Source: Actinomadura rubteroloni (GTDB taxonomy: Bacteria; Actinomycetota; Actinomycetes; Streptosporangiales; Streptosporangiaceae). From it: a stretch of 64,000 bases of DNA. Under the pieces are notes generated by a model. It saw nothing but the letters and a program-made list of their open reading frames with translations. It had not been told where the DNA came from and searched no databases. The stretch covers positions 496,001 to 560,000 of the forward strand of contig NZ_MTBP01000002.1 in NCBI RefSeq assembly GCF_002911665.1. Reading direction: 5' to 3'. The translations under genes and the position numbers were made by a program. Positions 32,620 to 42,942 of the stretch are shown here, piece by piece; position 1 is the stretch's first letter; the number at the start of each line of letters is the position of its first letter.

Positions 32620-33413
32620 CCGCGCCGACGCCGCCCACCGCGGGCGAGCCCGGGGGCCTCTTGAGCGCTGGAGTGCGGCTGGCGGTGACGTTGTTGACGG
32701 TCGTTCCGGTGCGTGCGGGGCGGGTCGACCGGGACGCCGCCCGTGTCGCGATGCTGGTCGCCCCGCTCGTCGGGGTGATCGTCGGCGGCGGCGCCGCGCT
32801 GGTGCTGCTCCTCGCGGATCTGGCGGGGTTGTCGCGGTTGCTTGGTACCGTGCTCGCCGTCGCCGCGTCCGCCGCACTGACCCGCGCGCTGCATCTGGAC
32901 GGTCTCGCCGACCTCGCCGACGGCCTCGGCAGCGCCAAGCCGGCCGCCGAGGCGCTGACGATCATGAAGCGGTCCGACATCGGGCCGTTCGGCGTCGTGA
33001 CGCTGGTCCTCACGCTCGGCGCGCAGACGGCGGCGCTGGCGTCGGCCCCGCAGCCCCCGGTCGCGGCGCTGGTCGCGGCCGTCGCCGGACGGCTCGCGCT
33101 GCCCTGGGCGTGCCGGACGGCCGTCCCGTCCGCGCGGCCCGGCGGGCTCGGGGCGCTCGTCGCCGGGACGGTCCGCACCCGCGCCGCGCTGGCCGTGTCC
33201 GGCGCCGTCCTCGCCGCCGCCGCCGCGACCGGGTTCGCGACGGGCCGTCCGGTCCACGCCGCGCTCGCCGTCGTCGCGGCGGTGGGCGCCGCGCTGGCCG
33301 TGCTCGCGCACGCCCGGCGGCGGCTCGGCGGCGTCACCGGCGACGTCCTCGGCGCGCTCGTGGAGATCGCCGCGACCGCCGCCCTCGTGACGCAGGCCGC
33401 GGGCGGACCTTGA
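32616..33413 (+). CDS. cobS: Adenosylcobinamide-GDP ribazoletransferase CobS
   Basis: A 265-residue integral membrane enzyme that joins adenosylcobinamide-GDP to alpha-ribazole (phosphate), the last assembly step of cobalamin. It has the family motif ALHLDGLADLADGLGS (metal-binding DxxDG) and IMKRSDIGPFGVVTLVLTL. Seven or so helices follow. The start ATG (32616) overlaps the cobU stop. CobT, present between them in mycobacteria, is missing here and must be elsewhere, if it exists. There is no cobalamin riboswitch in the short gap upstream of cobU. Confidence 0.94.
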   Translation: MTAPTPPTAGEPGGLLSAGVRLAVTLLTVVPVRAGRVDRDAARVAMLVAPLVGVIVGGGAALVLLLADLAGLSRLLGTVLAVAASAALTRALHLDGLADLADGLGSAKPAAEALTIMKRSDIGPFGVVTLVLTLGAQTAALASAPQPPVAALVAAVAGRLALPWACRTAVPSARPGGLGALVAGTVRTRAALAVSGAVLAAAAATGFATGRPVHAALAVVAAVGAALAVLAHARRRLGGVTGDVLGALVEIAATAALVTQAAGGP

Positions 33414-33459
33414 TCCCGAAGGAGAAACGGGACGCCGGGTGGGACTAACATCAACCCAC

Positions 33460-34947
33460 GTGACCAGCATCAGCCTTGACAGCGAAGCTTCGGCCGACCT
33501 CGACGTCGACGCGATCGTGATCGGCGTCACCCCAGGCGACACGGCGGACGCGGCCCGTCCCGGCGCGCACCCGGCGGCGGACGCGCTCGACGCCGCGCTC
33601 GGCGGACGGCTCGCCGCGGGCCTCACCGCACTCGGCGCCACCGGCAAGGCCGGGGAGCTGACCCGGCTGCCGACGCTCGGCGCCGTCCCGGCCCGGCTCG
33701 TCGTCGCGGCGGGCCTCGGCGCCGACCCCGACGCCGAGGCGCTGCGGCGCGCGGCGGGCGCGGCGGTGCGGTCGCTGGCGGGCGTCCGGCGCGTCCTCGT
33801 CGCGCTGCCCGCGAGCGGCGCGGCCGAGACCGAGGCCGTCGCGTCCGGCGCGCTGCTCGGCGCCTACGCGTTCACGACGTTCCGGACGGGCGAGACCAAG
33901 GACCCGGTCGCCGAGATCGTCGTCGCGGGCGACACGGGCCACGCGGCGTCCGTCGAGCGCGCCCGGATCCTCGCGCGGTCGGTGGCGCTCGTGCGGGACC
34001 TGGTCAACACCCCGCCGTCCCACCTGTCGCCGGACGACTTCGCGGCCAAGGCCCGTGAGATCGCCGCCGAGACGGGCCTCGCCGTCGAGATCCTGGACGA
34101 GCGGGAACTCGCCGAGGGCGGCTTCGGCGGCATCACCGGCGTCGGGCAGGGCTCGGCGAACCCGCCCCGGCTCGTCCGGCTCGCCTACACCGCCCCGGGC
34201 GCGACGCGGACGCTCGCGCTCGTCGGCAAGGGCATCACGTTCGACTCCGGCGGCCTGTCGCTCAAGCCCGCCGAGGGCATGGACTGGATGAAGTCCGACA
34301 TGGGCGGCGCGGGCGCGGTGCTCGGCGCGCTCGCGGCCATCGCGGCGCTCAAGCCGGCCGTGAACGTCGTCGGCTACATGGCGATGGCCGAGAACATGCC
34401 GAGCGGCACCGCGCAGCGGCCCTCGGACGTCCTCACGATCTACGGCGGCACCACGGTCGAGGTGCTGAACACCGACGCCGAGGGACGCCTCGTGCTGGCC
34501 GACGCGCTCGTCCGCGCCGCCGAGGACGACCCCGACCTCATCGTGGACGTCGCCACGCTCACCGGCGCCCAGCTCGTCGCGCTCGGCACCCGCACGACGG
34601 GCGTCATGGCCAACGACGACGCCGTCCGCGAGGGCGTGGTGGCCGCCGCGACCCGCGCGGGCGAGGCCGCGTGGGGCATGCCGCTCCCGGCCGAACTGCG
34701 CAAGGGCCTGGACTCCCCCGTCGCCGACCTCGCCAACATCAGCGGCGAGCGCTGGGGCGGGATGCTGGTCGCGGGCGTGTTCCTCAAGGAGTTCGTGCCG
34801 GACGGCGTCCGCTGGGCCCACCTGGACATCGCCGGGCCGTCGTTCCACCGGGGCGAGCCCTACGGGTACACCCCGAAGGGCGGCACCGGCGCCGCGACGC
34901 GTACGTTGGTACAGATCGCCGAGGACGTGGCCGCCGGAATCCTCTAA
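33460..34947 (+). CDS. pepA: Leucyl aminopeptidase (M17) PepA
   Basis: A 495-residue cytosolic dizinc aminopeptidase. The catalytic signature NTDAEGRLVLADAL is intact, as are the metal ligands in VGKGITFDSGGLSLKPAEG (Lys, Asp) and MKSDMGGAGAV (Asp). The N-terminal domain (to about residue 160) is the less conserved hexamer-forming part. The start is GTG at 33460, 8 nt after TAACAT (33446-33451), so the mRNA is probably leaderless; an ORF extension to 33439 has no ribosome binding site. A strong hairpin (34963-34993) terminates it. It is the orthologue of Rv2213 by position and sequence. Confidence 0.96.
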   Translation: MTSISLDSEASADLDVDAIVIGVTPGDTADAARPGAHPAADALDAALGGRLAAGLTALGATGKAGELTRLPTLGAVPARLVVAAGLGADPDAEALRRAAGAAVRSLAGVRRVLVALPASGAAETEAVASGALLGAYAFTTFRTGETKDPVAEIVVAGDTGHAASVERARILARSVALVRDLVNTPPSHLSPDDFAAKAREIAAETGLAVEILDERELAEGGFGGITGVGQGSANPPRLVRLAYTAPGATRTLALVGKGITFDSGGLSLKPAEGMDWMKSDMGGAGAVLGALAAIAALKPAVNVVGYMAMAENMPSGTAQRPSDVLTIYGGTTVEVLNTDAEGRLVLADALVRAAEDDPDLIVDVATLTGAQLVALGTRTTGVMANDDAVREGVVAAATRAGEAAWGMPLPAELRKGLDSPVADLANISGERWGGMLVAGVFLKEFVPDGVRWAHLDIAGPSFHRGEPYGYTPKGGTGAATRTLVQIAEDVAAGIL

Positions 34948-34962
34948 GGGTTCCGGCGGGTT

Positions 34963-34993
34963 CCCCGTGCGACGTTTCCGGTCCCGCACGGGG
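34963..34993 (+). terminator. Terminator of pepA
   Basis: CCCCGTGCG (34963-34971) pairs perfectly with CGCACGGGG (34985-34993), 13-nt loop, in the 101-bp gap before lpd. Confidence 0.65.
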
Positions 34994-35048
34994 TTCCGAA
35001 CCCATAGGTTGAGCGCGGATACCGGGAGAAACTGAGGGGGTCTGCTCG

Positions 35049-36437
35049 GTGGTGGACGGCGGCGCCTACGACATCGTGGTCCTGGGCGGCGGCAGCGGTG
35101 GGTACGCGTGCGCTCTGCGCGCGGCCGAACTCGGGCGTTCCGTGGCGCTGGTGGAGCGCGACGCGCTCGGCGGGACGTGCCTGAACCGCGGCTGCATCCC
35201 GACCAAGGCGCTGCTGCACGCCGCCGAGGTCGCCGACCAGACGCGCGACGCCGCCGCCGTGGGCGTGAAGGCGGTGTTCGAGGGCGTCGACATCGCCGCC
35301 GTGGACGCCTACAAGGACAAGGTCGTCTCCAGCACCGTCAAGGGCCTCACCGGGCTGATCGAGAGCCGGGGCATCGACGTCGTCGCCGGGACCGGGACCC
35401 TGACCGGCCCCACGACCGTCCGGGTGACGGGCGGCGACGGCGACCGCACCCTCACCGCCGGGCACGTCGTCCTCGCCACCGGGTCCGAGCCGCGCTCGCT
35501 GCCCGGCCTGACGATCGACGGCGAGCGGATCATCTCCAGCGAGCACGCCCTGCGCCTCGGCCGCATCCCGGCGTCGGTGATCGTGCTCGGCGGCGGCGTC
35601 ATCGGCGTCGAGTTCGCCAGCGTGTGGAAGTCGTTCGGCGCGGACGTCACGATCGTCGAGGCCCTGCCCCACCTGCTCCCGCTGGAGGAGGAGTCGTCCT
35701 CCCGGCGGCTGGAGCGCGCCTTCCGCAAGCGCGGCATCGGCTTCCGCCTCGGGACGAAGGTGTCCGGCGTCAAGCCCACCCCCGGCGGCGTCTCGGTCGC
35801 GCTGGAGGACGGCACCGCGCTCGACGCCGAACTGCTCCTGGTCGCCGTCGGCCGCGCCCCCCTCTCCGCCGGGATCGGCCTGGAGACGGCGGGCGTCGCG
35901 ACCGACCGCGGCTTCGTCACCGTGGACGAGTTCTGCCGGACGAACGTCCCCACCATCTCGGCCGTCGGGGATCTCGTCCCGACGCCGCAGCTCGCGCACG
36001 TCGGCTTCGCCGAGGGCGTCCTCGTGGCCGAACGGCTCGGCGGGCTCAGCCCCCGTCCGATCGACTACGACGGCGTGCCGCGCATCACCTACTCCGACCC
36101 CGAGGTCGCCTCGGTGGGACTCACCACCGCGGCGGCGCGGGAGCGCGGACACGAGATCAACGAGGTGACCTATGACCTCGCCGGCAACCCCCGGAGCAAG
36201 ATCCTCGGGACGCAGGGCGAGGTCAAGGTCGTCGCGGCCGTGGACGGTCCCGTCCTCGGCGTGCACATGGTCGGGGCACGTGTCGGCGAACTCATCGCGG
36301 AAGGGCAGCTCATCTACAACTGGGAAGCCCTGCCGAGCGAGGTCGCCTCGCTGATCCATCCCCATCCGACCCAGTCCGAAGCGGTCGGCGAGGCACACCT
36401 GGCTCTCGCCGGCAAGCCATTGCACGTGCACGGCTGA
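35049..36437 (+). CDS. lpdA: Dihydrolipoyl dehydrogenase (E3)
   Basis: A 462-residue FAD/NAD disulfide oxidoreductase that reoxidises dihydrolipoyl groups of 2-oxoacid dehydrogenases. Seen in order: the FAD loop [14 protein letters not shown], the redox cysteines [16 protein letters not shown], the NAD loop [15 protein letters not shown], the [17 protein letters not shown] segment and the C-terminal dimer motif [13 protein letters not shown] with the catalytic His-Glu pair. Start GTG 35049 (or the next GTG, 35052) follows GAGGGGG. It lies 37 bp before the E2 gene sucB, so E3 and E2 are cotranscribed. Confidence 0.97.
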   Translation: MVDGGAYDIVVLGGGSGGYACALRAAELGRSVALVERDALGGTCLNRGCIPTKALLHAAEVADQTRDAAAVGVKAVFEGVDIAAVDAYKDKVVSSTVKGLTGLIESRGIDVVAGTGTLTGPTTVRVTGGDGDRTLTAGHVVLATGSEPRSLPGLTIDGERIISSEHALRLGRIPASVIVLGGGVIGVEFASVWKSFGADVTIVEALPHLLPLEEESSSRRLERAFRKRGIGFRLGTKVSGVKPTPGGVSVALEDGTALDAELLLVAVGRAPLSAGIGLETAGVATDRGFVTVDEFCRTNVPTISAVGDLVPTPQLAHVGFAEGVLVAERLGGLSPRPIDYDGVPRITYSDPEVASVGLTTAAARERGHEINEVTYDLAGNPRSKILGTQGEVKVVAAVDGPVLGVHMVGARVGELIAEGQLIYNWEALPSEVASLIHPHPTQSEAVGEAHLALAGKPLHVHG

Positions 36438-36474
36438 ACGCCGGCACAGTCATTCGAAGGAGTCGCAGAGAGCC

Positions 36475-37971
36475 ATGCCGGTCTCCGTCACCATGCCCCA
36501 GCTCGGCGAGAGCGTCACCGAGGGCACCGTCACCCGCTGGTTGAAGAAGGAGGGTGAGCGCGTCGAGACCGACGAGCCGCTTCTCGAAGTGTCGACCGAC
36601 AAGGTCGACACCGAGATCCCCTCGCCCGCCGCGGGCATCCTGACCAGCATCACCGTCGCCGAGGACGAGACCGTCGAGGTCGGCGCCGAACTGGCGGTCA
36701 TCGGGGACGAGGGCGACGCCCCGTCCGGCGGCGGCGCGCCCGCCGCCGAGCAGGCCGAGCAGCCCGAGCAGGCCGCGCCGCCCGCCCCGGCCGCGCAGCC
36801 CGAGCCCGAGCCCGAGCCCGCCCCGGCCCCGGCGCAGCAGGCCCCGCCGCCGTCGGCGTGGCCGCCCGCCCAGCCCGCGCCGGTGCAGCAGCCGCCCGCG
36901 GCGCCCGAACCCGCCCCGGTCGCGCAGCGTCCGGCCCCGGCTCCCGCGCCCGCCCCTGCGGCGCAGGCTCCGGCGCAGGCTCCGAAGCCCGAGGCCCCGT
37001 CCGGCGACGGCCCGTACGTGACGCCGCTGGTGCGCAAGCTCGCCGGCGAGCACGGCGTGGACCTGAGCACGGTCGAGGGCACCGGCGTCGGCGGGCGGAT
37101 CCGCAAGCAGGACGTCCTGGAGGCCGCCCGCACGCGGCAGCAGGCGCCCGCCGCGGCCCCGGCCGCCCCGGCTCCGGCGGCGTCCGCCGCGCGTCCGGCG
37201 CCGTCCGCGCCCGCCCCGGCGACGGCGCCCGCCGAGCAGCTCGCGCTGCGCGGCACGACCGAGAAGATGTCGCGGATCCGGCAGACGATCGCCCGCCGGA
37301 TGGTGGAGTCGCTGCAGGTCTCGGCCCAGCTCACGACGGTCGTCGAGGCGGACATCACCCGCATCGCGCGGCTGCGCGACCGGGCCAAGGCCGACTTCGC
37401 GGCGCGCGAGGGCGTCAAGCTGTCGTTCCTGCCGTTCTTCGCGCTGGCGGCGATCGAGGCGCTGAAGACGCACCCGAAGCTGAACGCCGTCATCAACAGC
37501 GAGACCGACGAGGTCACCTACCACGACGTCGAGAACGTCGGCATCGCGGTGGACGTCCCCGAGCGCGGCCTGATGGTCCCGGTGATCCACAACGCGGGCC
37601 AGCTCAACCTGGGCGGCCTCGCGCAGCGGATCGCCGACGTCGCCGAGCGGACCCGCACCAACAAGGTCAGCCCGGACGAGCTGTCGGGTGGCACGTTCAC
37701 GCTGACCAACACCGGCAGCCGGGGCGCGCTGTTCGACACGCCGATCCTCAACCAGCCGCAGGTGGCGATGCTCGGCACGGGCGCGGTCGTGAAGCGCCCG
37801 GCCGTCATCGACGACCCGGCGCTGGGCGAGGTCATCGCCGTCCGGTCCGTGGTCTACCTGGCGCTGACCTACGACCACCGGCTCATCGACGGCGCCGACG
37901 CCGCCCGCTTCCTCGGGACGGTCAAGCACCGTCTGGAGGAGGGCAACTTCGAGGCCGAGCTGGGCCTCTGA
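36475..37971 (+). CDS. sucB: 2-oxoacid dehydrogenase E2 (dihydrolipoyl acyltransferase, SucB/DlaT)
   Basis: A 498-residue E2 with one N-terminal lipoyl domain (residues 1-80; lipoylated lysine in [12 protein letters not shown]), a long Ala/Pro/Glu linker (about 85-180), an E3-binding domain ([20 protein letters not shown], about 181-215), another Ala/Pro linker and the catalytic domain (about 260-498) with [16 protein letters not shown] as active-site motif. In actinobacteria this protein serves as E2 of pyruvate dehydrogenase and, with OdhA/Kgd, 2-oxoglutarate dehydrogenase. It lies after lpd and near lipB-lipA, which make its cofactor. Start ATG 36475, GAAGGAG upstream. Confidence 0.95.
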   Translation: MPVSVTMPQLGESVTEGTVTRWLKKEGERVETDEPLLEVSTDKVDTEIPSPAAGILTSITVAEDETVEVGAELAVIGDEGDAPSGGGAPAAEQAEQPEQAAPPAPAAQPEPEPEPAPAPAQQAPPPSAWPPAQPAPVQQPPAAPEPAPVAQRPAPAPAPAPAAQAPAQAPKPEAPSGDGPYVTPLVRKLAGEHGVDLSTVEGTGVGGRIRKQDVLEAARTRQQAPAAAPAAPAPAASAARPAPSAPAPATAPAEQLALRGTTEKMSRIRQTIARRMVESLQVSAQLTTVVEADITRIARLRDRAKADFAAREGVKLSFLPFFALAAIEALKTHPKLNAVINSETDEVTYHDVENVGIAVDVPERGLMVPVIHNAGQLNLGGLAQRIADVAERTRTNKVSPDELSGGTFTLTNTGSRGALFDTPILNQPQVAMLGTGAVVKRPAVIDDPALGEVIAVRSVVYLALTYDHRLIDGADAARFLGTVKHRLEEGNFEAELGL

Positions 37972-37982
37972 GCGTTCCGCAC

Positions 37983-38013
37983 GACGCCCCCGCCGGTCTC
38001 CGGCGGGGGCGTC
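37983..38013 (+). terminator. Terminator of the lpd-sucB operon
   Basis: A perfect 14-bp stem (37983-37996 with 38000-38013, 3-nt loop) followed by CGCGTTTCT, 12 bp after the sucB stop. Confidence 0.85.
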
Positions 38014-38026
38014 CGCGTTTCTGCGG

Positions 38027-38329
38027 TCAGCCGCGCCGGTCGGCGACCGCGTACGACGCTCCCGCCGACACGGCCGCGGCGCCGAGCACGGCGGGCCACG
38101 CGCCGACCTTCTTCGCGAGCGGGTGCGACCCGCCGAACCCCGCGAGGTACACGGTCAGCAGCCCGGCCGCGCCCTTCGGCCCGGCGGCGCGCGTCCACTC
38201 GCGCGCGCACCACGCGCCGGCGGCGGCGAGCACGACCCCGCCCAGCTCGCGGCGGCGGGTGAAACGGGCGGCGGCATAACCGCCGATGAGACCGGAGGCG
38301 GCCACGGCCGCCGAGGGGATCTTCGCCAT
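38027..38329 (-). CDS. Small hypothetical membrane-associated protein
   Basis: A 100-residue basic protein with two weakly hydrophobic stretches (IPSAAVAASGLIGGYAAARF; PAVLGAAAVSAGASYAVADR) and a KGAAGLLTVYLAGFGGSHPL segment. No family that I can name. The ATG at 38329 is 6 nt after TACGCT on the minus strand (38341-38336), so a leaderless start fits; upstream frame extension to 38383 is Arg-rich and unlikely. Homologues occur next to sucB in other actinomycetes (recollection). Function unknown. Confidence 0.65.
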   Translation of the reverse strand: MAKIPSAAVAASGLIGGYAAARFTRRRELGGVVLAAAGAWCAREWTRAAGPKGAAGLLTVYLAGFGGSHPLAKKVGAWPAVLGAAAVSAGASYAVADRRG

Positions 38330-38474
38330 GCCCCGAGCGTAGCGGCGGGGCGCGGTCCCCGACGCGTCCGGCGTTCTCGTCAAGAATTCCTAAAGGCGGA
38401 TACGTCCGGGCACGACGGTCCTAGCGTGACGAGGACCCCTGACGCACGGCAGCAGAGAAACGGAGAACACAGCG

Positions 38475-39215
38475 ATGAGCACCGACGGGCAGCCGCACAT
38501 CCTCGCCATCGGCGGGGGCTCGTTCCGCAGGGACGAGCGCGAGGGCATCTGGCCGAGCCCGCTGCTGCGGTACGCGGCGGACCTGACGGGCCAGGACCGG
38601 CCGCGCGTCTGCTTCCTCGCGACCGCGATGGGCGACGACGACCGGGTCCTCGGCACCTGTTACGAGGCGTTCTCCCGGCTGGACGCCGAGGTGAGCCATC
38701 TCGCGCTGTTCCCGATGCCGAACACCGCCGACGTCCGGGCGCACCTGCTCTCCCAGGACCTCATCTACGTCAGCGGCGGCAGCGTCGCGAACCTGTTGGC
38801 GCTGTGGCGGCTGCACGGCCTCGACGACGTCCTGCGCGAGGCGTGGGAGCGCGGCGTCGTGCTGTCGGGGCAGAGCGCGGGCGCGCTGTGCTGGCACGAG
38901 GGCGGCAACACCGACTCGTTCGGCCCGGAGCTGACGGCGCTCACCGACGGGCTCGGGTTCCTGCCGTACGCGTGCGGCGTCCACTACGACAGCGAGCCGC
39001 GCCGCCGGCCGCTGCTGCACCGGCTCGTCGGGGACGGGACGCTGCCCGCCGGGTACGCCGCCGAGGAGTCCGTCGCGCTGCACTATGTCGGGACCGAGTT
39101 CGTCCAGGCGGTGTCGTTCCGCGACGAGGCGCGGGCGTACCGGATCGAACCGGACGGAACGGGCGGCGCGAAGGAGACTCCGATCGTCCCGCGCCTGCTC
39201 ACGGGCGGGGCATAG
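38475..39215 (+). CDS. Peptidase E family (S51) protein
   Basis: A 246-residue cytosolic serine peptidase-like protein. The nucleophile elbow [13 protein letters not shown] has the catalytic serine, and the segments [32 protein letters not shown] and [16 protein letters not shown] match the aspartyl dipeptidase (PepE) and cyanophycinase-like fold. The substrate is probably an Asp-Xaa dipeptide. Start ATG 38475, with CGGAG about 10 nt upstream. It ends 10 bp before lipB. Confidence 0.9.
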   Translation: MSTDGQPHILAIGGGSFRRDEREGIWPSPLLRYAADLTGQDRPRVCFLATAMGDDDRVLGTCYEAFSRLDAEVSHLALFPMPNTADVRAHLLSQDLIYVSGGSVANLLALWRLHGLDDVLREAWERGVVLSGQSAGALCWHEGGNTDSFGPELTALTDGLGFLPYACGVHYDSEPRRRPLLHRLVGDGTLPAGYAAEESVALHYVGTEFVQAVSFRDEARAYRIEPDGTGGAKETPIVPRLLTGGA

Positions 39216-39225
39216 TCTGGACGTC

Positions 39226-39990
39226 GTGACACAACTGGACGCACGCGAGACGGCCGGGCGATCCCCGGCCTCCGCCGCCGAAGACCTCATCGTCGTCCAC
39301 GCCGGGTTCGGGGACGCCGCCGTCCCGTACGAGGACGGCTGGGCCCTCCAGCGCCGCACCCACGCGCTGCGGGCCGACGACCTGCTGCCCGACACCGTCC
39401 TGCTGATGGAGCACCGTCCGGTCTACACGGCCGGCAAGCGCACCGAGGCGGCGGACCGCCCGTTCGGCGACGCGGGCGCACCGGTCGTGGACGTGGACCG
39501 CGGCGGCAAGATCACCTGGCACGGGCCGGGGCAGCTCACCGGGTACCCGATCGTCAAGCTGACCGATCCGGTGGACGTCGTCGCCTACGTCCGCCTGCTG
39601 GAGCGCATGATGATGGCGGTGTGCGCCGAGTTCGGGCTGGAGACCGTCACGGTCGAGGGCCGCAGCGGGCTCTGGGTGCCCGGCACGCCGGACCGCAAGA
39701 TCGGCTCCATCGGGATCCGGGTGTCGCGCGGCGTGGCCATGCACGGCTTCCAGCTCAACTGTGACAATGACATGAGCTGGTTCGACCGGATCGTCCCGTG
39801 CGGGATCCGGGACGCGGGCTCCACCAACCTCACCCGCGAGACGGGCCGCCGCGTCCCGGTCGCCGAGGTGCTGCCGCTGGTGGAGCGCCATCTCGCCGCC
39901 GTCCTCGGCGCGGCCGGGACGCTGCACCGCACCGTCGCGCAGGTCGACGCCGCCGCTCAGCGCGCCGGGCGCTCCTCCATCGCCTTGTAG
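39226..39990 (+). CDS. lipB: Octanoyltransferase LipB
   Basis: A 254-residue transferase that moves the octanoyl group from acyl carrier protein to the lysine of E2 and H proteins. The active-site lysine lies in [10 protein letters not shown] and the cysteine in [34 protein letters not shown] is the typical signature. The N-terminus has about 20 additional residues. The start GTG 39226 is 7 nt after TAGTCT (39213-39218), indicating leaderless translation. The last 34 bp overlap the convergent DUF1877 gene. LipA acts next on the octanoyl group. Confidence 0.96.
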   Translation: MTQLDARETAGRSPASAAEDLIVVHAGFGDAAVPYEDGWALQRRTHALRADDLLPDTVLLMEHRPVYTAGKRTEAADRPFGDAGAPVVDVDRGGKITWHGPGQLTGYPIVKLTDPVDVVAYVRLLERMMMAVCAEFGLETVTVEGRSGLWVPGTPDRKIGSIGIRVSRGVAMHGFQLNCDNDMSWFDRIVPCGIRDAGSTNLTRETGRRVPVAEVLPLVERHLAAVLGAAGTLHRTVAQVDAAAQRAGRSSIAL

Positions 39991-40466
39991 ACGGCCTCGC
40001 CCGCGTCCGCCGCCTGCCCGAAGAACCGGCCGAGCGCGGCGTACGCCGGGGCCAGCACGCGGTCCAGGACGCCGTCGTCGAACGCGTCGGCGTCCTGGAC
40101 GTGCGCCGCCTTCATCGCCGTCAGGTCGAACCGTCCCGCGACCGCGCCGAACGGCGTCGCCGCCAGGTACGCCGCGATCGGCGCGACCCGCGCGGGCTCC
40201 AGGTAGATGACGTCGCGGCCGAGCTCGTCGGCGCCGTCCTCGGTCAGCAGCCGGCCGCCGCACACCACGTCGCCCTCGGGCTGCGGGCCGTCCCACGGGT
40301 CGCCGGTGAGCAGGTAGTGGACGGCCTGCCACGCTCCACCGAGGTCCAGCGCCGTCCCGGCCGGACGCGCGCCGCCCGCGCCGAACAGCCGCCGCGCGAC
40401 GACGGCGGGATCCGCCGCGCCGTCCAGCACGGGCGGCACCCTGAGAAACGACATGGCAAGGCCCAC
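39957..40466 (-). CDS. DUF1877 family protein
   Basis: A 169-residue protein, starting GTG 40466 with AGGAGG exactly 6 nt before it. The start [15 protein letters not shown], the [20 protein letters not shown] core and [15 protein letters not shown] match the DUF1877 (YfbM-like) family, whose function is unknown. Its 3' end overlaps the lipB 3' end by 34 bp on the opposite strand. It breaks up the lipB-lipA pair, an insertion not seen in mycobacteria (recollection). Confidence 0.88.
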   Translation of the reverse strand: MGLAMSFLRVPPVLDGAADPAVVARRLFGAGGARPAGTALDLGGAWQAVHYLLTGDPWDGPQPEGDVVCGGRLLTEDGADELGRDVIYLEPARVAPIAAYLAATPFGAVAGRFDLTAMKAAHVQDADAFDDGVLDRVLAPAYAALGRFFGQAADAGEAVYKAMEERPAR

Positions 40467-40629
40467 GGTGGTCCTCCTGCGGCGTGGAATAGCGGGGGTC
40501 GGCGTGACGACAGGGAGTCACCTTAGAGAGATCCCCGGTGCTCAGGGGAGAAAAGCGGCCAATCGAGTCCCCATCGGTACATGACGGCCGAGGTGACGGT
40601 GACCTCGGCGGGCGACGTAGTCTGGAGCG

Positions 40630-41559
40630 GTGACGACGGCGACACCTGAGGGACGCAAGCTCCTCCGCATCGAGGCCCGCAACAGCCAGACCCCCATCGA
40701 GCGCAAGCCGGACTGGATCAAGACCCGGCTGAAGACCGGCCCGCAGTACCGCGAGCTGACGCGCCTGGTGAAGTCCGAGGGCCTGCACACCGTCTGCCAG
40801 GAGGCGGGCTGTCCCAACATCTACGAGTGCTGGGAGGACCGCGAGGCCACGTTCCTCATCGGCGGCGACCAGTGCACGCGGCGCTGCGACTTCTGCCAGA
40901 TCGACACCGGCCGTCCCGCCGCGCTGGACCGCGACGAGCCGCGCCGCGTCGCCGAGTCCGTCGCGTCGATGGGCCTGAAGTACGCCACGGTGACCGGGGT
41001 CGCCCGCGACGACCTGGAGGACGGCGGAGCCTGGCTGTACGCCGAGACCGTCCGGCAGATCCACGCGGCGGTGGACGGCTGCGGCGTCGAACTGCTCATC
41101 CCCGACTTCAACGCCGACCCGGCGCAGCTCTCCGAGGTGTTCGGCTCCCGTCCCGAGGTGCTCGCGCACAACGTGGAGACCGTGCCGCGCATCTTCAAGC
41201 GGATCCGGCCGGGGTTCCGGTACGAGCGCTCCCTGGACGTCATCACGCGGGCCCGCGCGGACGGCCTGGTGACCAAGTCCAACCTCATCCTCGGCATGGG
41301 CGAGACCCGCGAGGAGGTGTCGCAGGCGCTGCGCGACCTGCACGACGCCGGTTGCGAACTGATCACGATCACGCAGTACCTGCGGCCGTCGCCGCGCCAC
41401 CACCCGGTGGAGCGCTGGGTGAAACCGGAGGAGTTCGTGGAGCTGTCCGCCGAGGCCGAGAGCATCGGGTTCGCGGGCGTCATGTCCGGGCCGCTGGTGC
41501 GGTCCAGCTACCGCGCGGGACGGCTCTACCAGCAGGCGGTCGCGGCGCGCGGGGCCTGA
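40630..41559 (+). CDS. lipA: Lipoyl synthase LipA
   Basis: A 309-residue radical-SAM enzyme that inserts two sulfurs into octanoyl groups. The auxiliary cluster cysteines are in [12 protein letters not shown], the radical-SAM cluster in CTRRCDFC, and the serine ligand of the auxiliary cluster in [11 protein letters not shown]. The start GTG 40630 is 6 nt after TAGTCT (40618-40623), the same arrangement as lipB, suggesting matched leaderless expression. It ends 54 bp before the DUF4191 gene. Confidence 0.97.
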   Translation: MTTATPEGRKLLRIEARNSQTPIERKPDWIKTRLKTGPQYRELTRLVKSEGLHTVCQEAGCPNIYECWEDREATFLIGGDQCTRRCDFCQIDTGRPAALDRDEPRRVAESVASMGLKYATVTGVARDDLEDGGAWLYAETVRQIHAAVDGCGVELLIPDFNADPAQLSEVFGSRPEVLAHNVETVPRIFKRIRPGFRYERSLDVITRARADGLVTKSNLILGMGETREEVSQALRDLHDAGCELITITQYLRPSPRHHPVERWVKPEEFVELSAEAESIGFAGVMSGPLVRSSYRAGRLYQQAVAARGA

Positions 41560-41613
41560 CCCGGCGGCGGGCGGCGGCGCGGCGCGCGGCGGCGCGCGAC
41601 TATCCTTGGGCGC

Positions 41614-42309
41614 ATGTCGAAAAAGCCCGTGGACGGGGTTCAGGAGAATCCGGGACGCCTGCAGCAGATCCGCATGGTCGCCAAGATCCTGCGCCAGACG
41701 GACCCGAAGGCCCTGCCGATCGTCGCCGCCGCCTCCCTCGGCACGCTGGCCGTCGTCGTCCTCATCGGGCTGCTGGCCGGGCAGCTCTGGCTGTTCGTCC
41801 CGCTGGCGCTGCTCGCGGCGTTCGCGGTCGGCGTGGTCGTGTTCGGCCAGCTCGCGCAGCGCGCCCAGTACAAGGTGATCGCCGGGCAGCCGGGCGCCGC
41901 CGCGGCGATCCTGAACAACATGCGCGGCGGCTGGTCGGTCACCGAGGCCGTCGCGGGCAACCGCAGCCTCGACATGGTGCACCGGGCCGTGGGCCGTCCG
42001 GGCGTCGTCCTGGTCTCCGAGGGGCCGCGCAGCCGCGTCGGCGCGCTGCTCGGCGCGGAGAAGAAGCGCATCGCCCGCGCCGCGCAGCAGGTGCCGATCT
42101 ATGACATCCAGGTGGGCGACGACGAGGGCCAGATCCCGGTGGCCAAGCTCCAGCGCCACCTGATGAAGCTCCCCCGCAACCTCACCAAGCCGCAGGTGGC
42201 GGAGCTGAACGGCCGCCTCCAGGCGCTCCCGCGCTCGATGCAGATGCCGAAGGGCCCGATCCCCAAGGGCGCCCGCATGCCCCGCGGCCCCAAGCCCAAG
42301 ACCCGCTGA
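41614..42309 (+). CDS. DUF4191 membrane protein
   Basis: A 231-residue protein with two adjacent transmembrane helices (ALPIVAAASLGTLAVVVLIGLL and LWLFVPLALLAAFAVGVVVFG) and a basic cytosolic C-terminal part ending in Lys/Pro/Arg-rich repeats (MPKGPIPKGARMPRGPKPK). It belongs to the DUF4191 family (Rv2219 orthologue), always found next to lipA. Function unknown; a link with lipoate or the adjacent RDD protein is guesswork. ATG 41614 lies 7 nt after TATCCT (41601-41606), another leaderless candidate. Confidence 0.88.
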   Translation: MSKKPVDGVQENPGRLQQIRMVAKILRQTDPKALPIVAAASLGTLAVVVLIGLLAGQLWLFVPLALLAAFAVGVVVFGQLAQRAQYKVIAGQPGAAAAILNNMRGGWSVTEAVAGNRSLDMVHRAVGRPGVVLVSEGPRSRVGALLGAEKKRIARAAQQVPIYDIQVGDDEGQIPVAKLQRHLMKLPRNLTKPQVAELNGRLQALPRSMQMPKGPIPKGARMPRGPKPKTR

Positions 42310-42334
42310 CGCCTCCCGCGCCCCAGCCGGGGAA

Positions 42335-42380
42335 CGCGTTCTCACGCGGGCGAGCGCCAGCGAGTCCGCGGGAGAACGCG
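42335..42380. repeat. Imperfect inverted repeat after the DUF4191 gene
   Basis: CGCGTTCTCACGCGGG (42335-42350) is nearly complementary to TCCGCGGGAGAACGCG (42365-42380), 14 of 16 pairs. The flanking 42350-42430 is full of GCGAGCG/CAGCGAG short repeats, giving a low-complexity patch between convergent DUF4191 and RDD genes. It may be a terminator. Confidence 0.55.
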
Positions 42381-42459
42381 AGCGTGCAGGCTGCACCGCA
42401 GCGAGCTCTGCGAGCGAGGATGCTGCGTGCGCGCCCGGCGGGGGGTTCCAGGGGGGTCG

Positions 42460-42942
42460 CTACCCCTTGATGACAACGGTGTTCGCTGCTCGGTCGTGGA
42501 GGCCGCGCTGGTCGCGGTCCCAGATGAGCGCGGGGACGACCGCGATGAGCAGCACCGCGCGGGCGAGGCCCCAGCCGAGGCCGAGCGGGCGCCCGTCCAG
42601 CCGGACGACCCGGACGCCGAACAGCCGCTTGCCGATCGTGACGCCGAGCAGGCCCGTCAGCACCCACGCCTGGACGGCGAACACCGCGAGCGTCACGAGA
42701 CTGCGCTGCGAGGGCTCCAGGTCGAACGCGCGGGTGAGCAGGCTGGCGACGAGCAGCGACAGCGCCCAGTCGACGAACAGCGCGCCGAGTCGGCGGCCGT
42801 AGCCGGCGGCCGAGCCGCTTCCGCTCACGGGCAACCCGAGCCGTTCCCCGGGCTCGCCGAGGTCGACACCCGCCGACCGGGTGCCGGTCAGCCAGGTCTG
42901 CGTCCATCGCGGCGTGGCGCCGCGCCGCCCGTCACTGCTCAT
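42460..42942 (-). CDS. RDD family membrane protein
   Basis: A 160-residue protein with the RDD motif residues at the start of helix one (GYGRRLGALFVDWALSLLV) and two further helices (LAVFAVQAWVLTGLLGVTIG; LARAVLLIAVVPALIWD). RDD proteins are small integral membrane proteins of unknown or transport-like function. It corresponds to Rv2219A. The N-terminal 45 residues are soluble. Start ATG 42942. Confidence 0.9.
   Translation of the reverse strand: MSSDGRRGATPRWTQTWLTGTRSAGVDLGEPGERLGLPVSGSGSAAGYGRRLGALFVDWALSLLVASLLTRAFDLEPSQRSLVTLAVFAVQAWVLTGLLGVTIGKRLFGVRVVRLDGRPLGLGWGLARAVLLIAVVPALIWDRDQRGLHDRAANTVVIKG

Noticed and set aside
39199..42396. 1065-codon minus-strand frame across lipB, lipA and DUF4191
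   Set aside because: It crosses three well-supported genes on the opposite strand and has no domain content.
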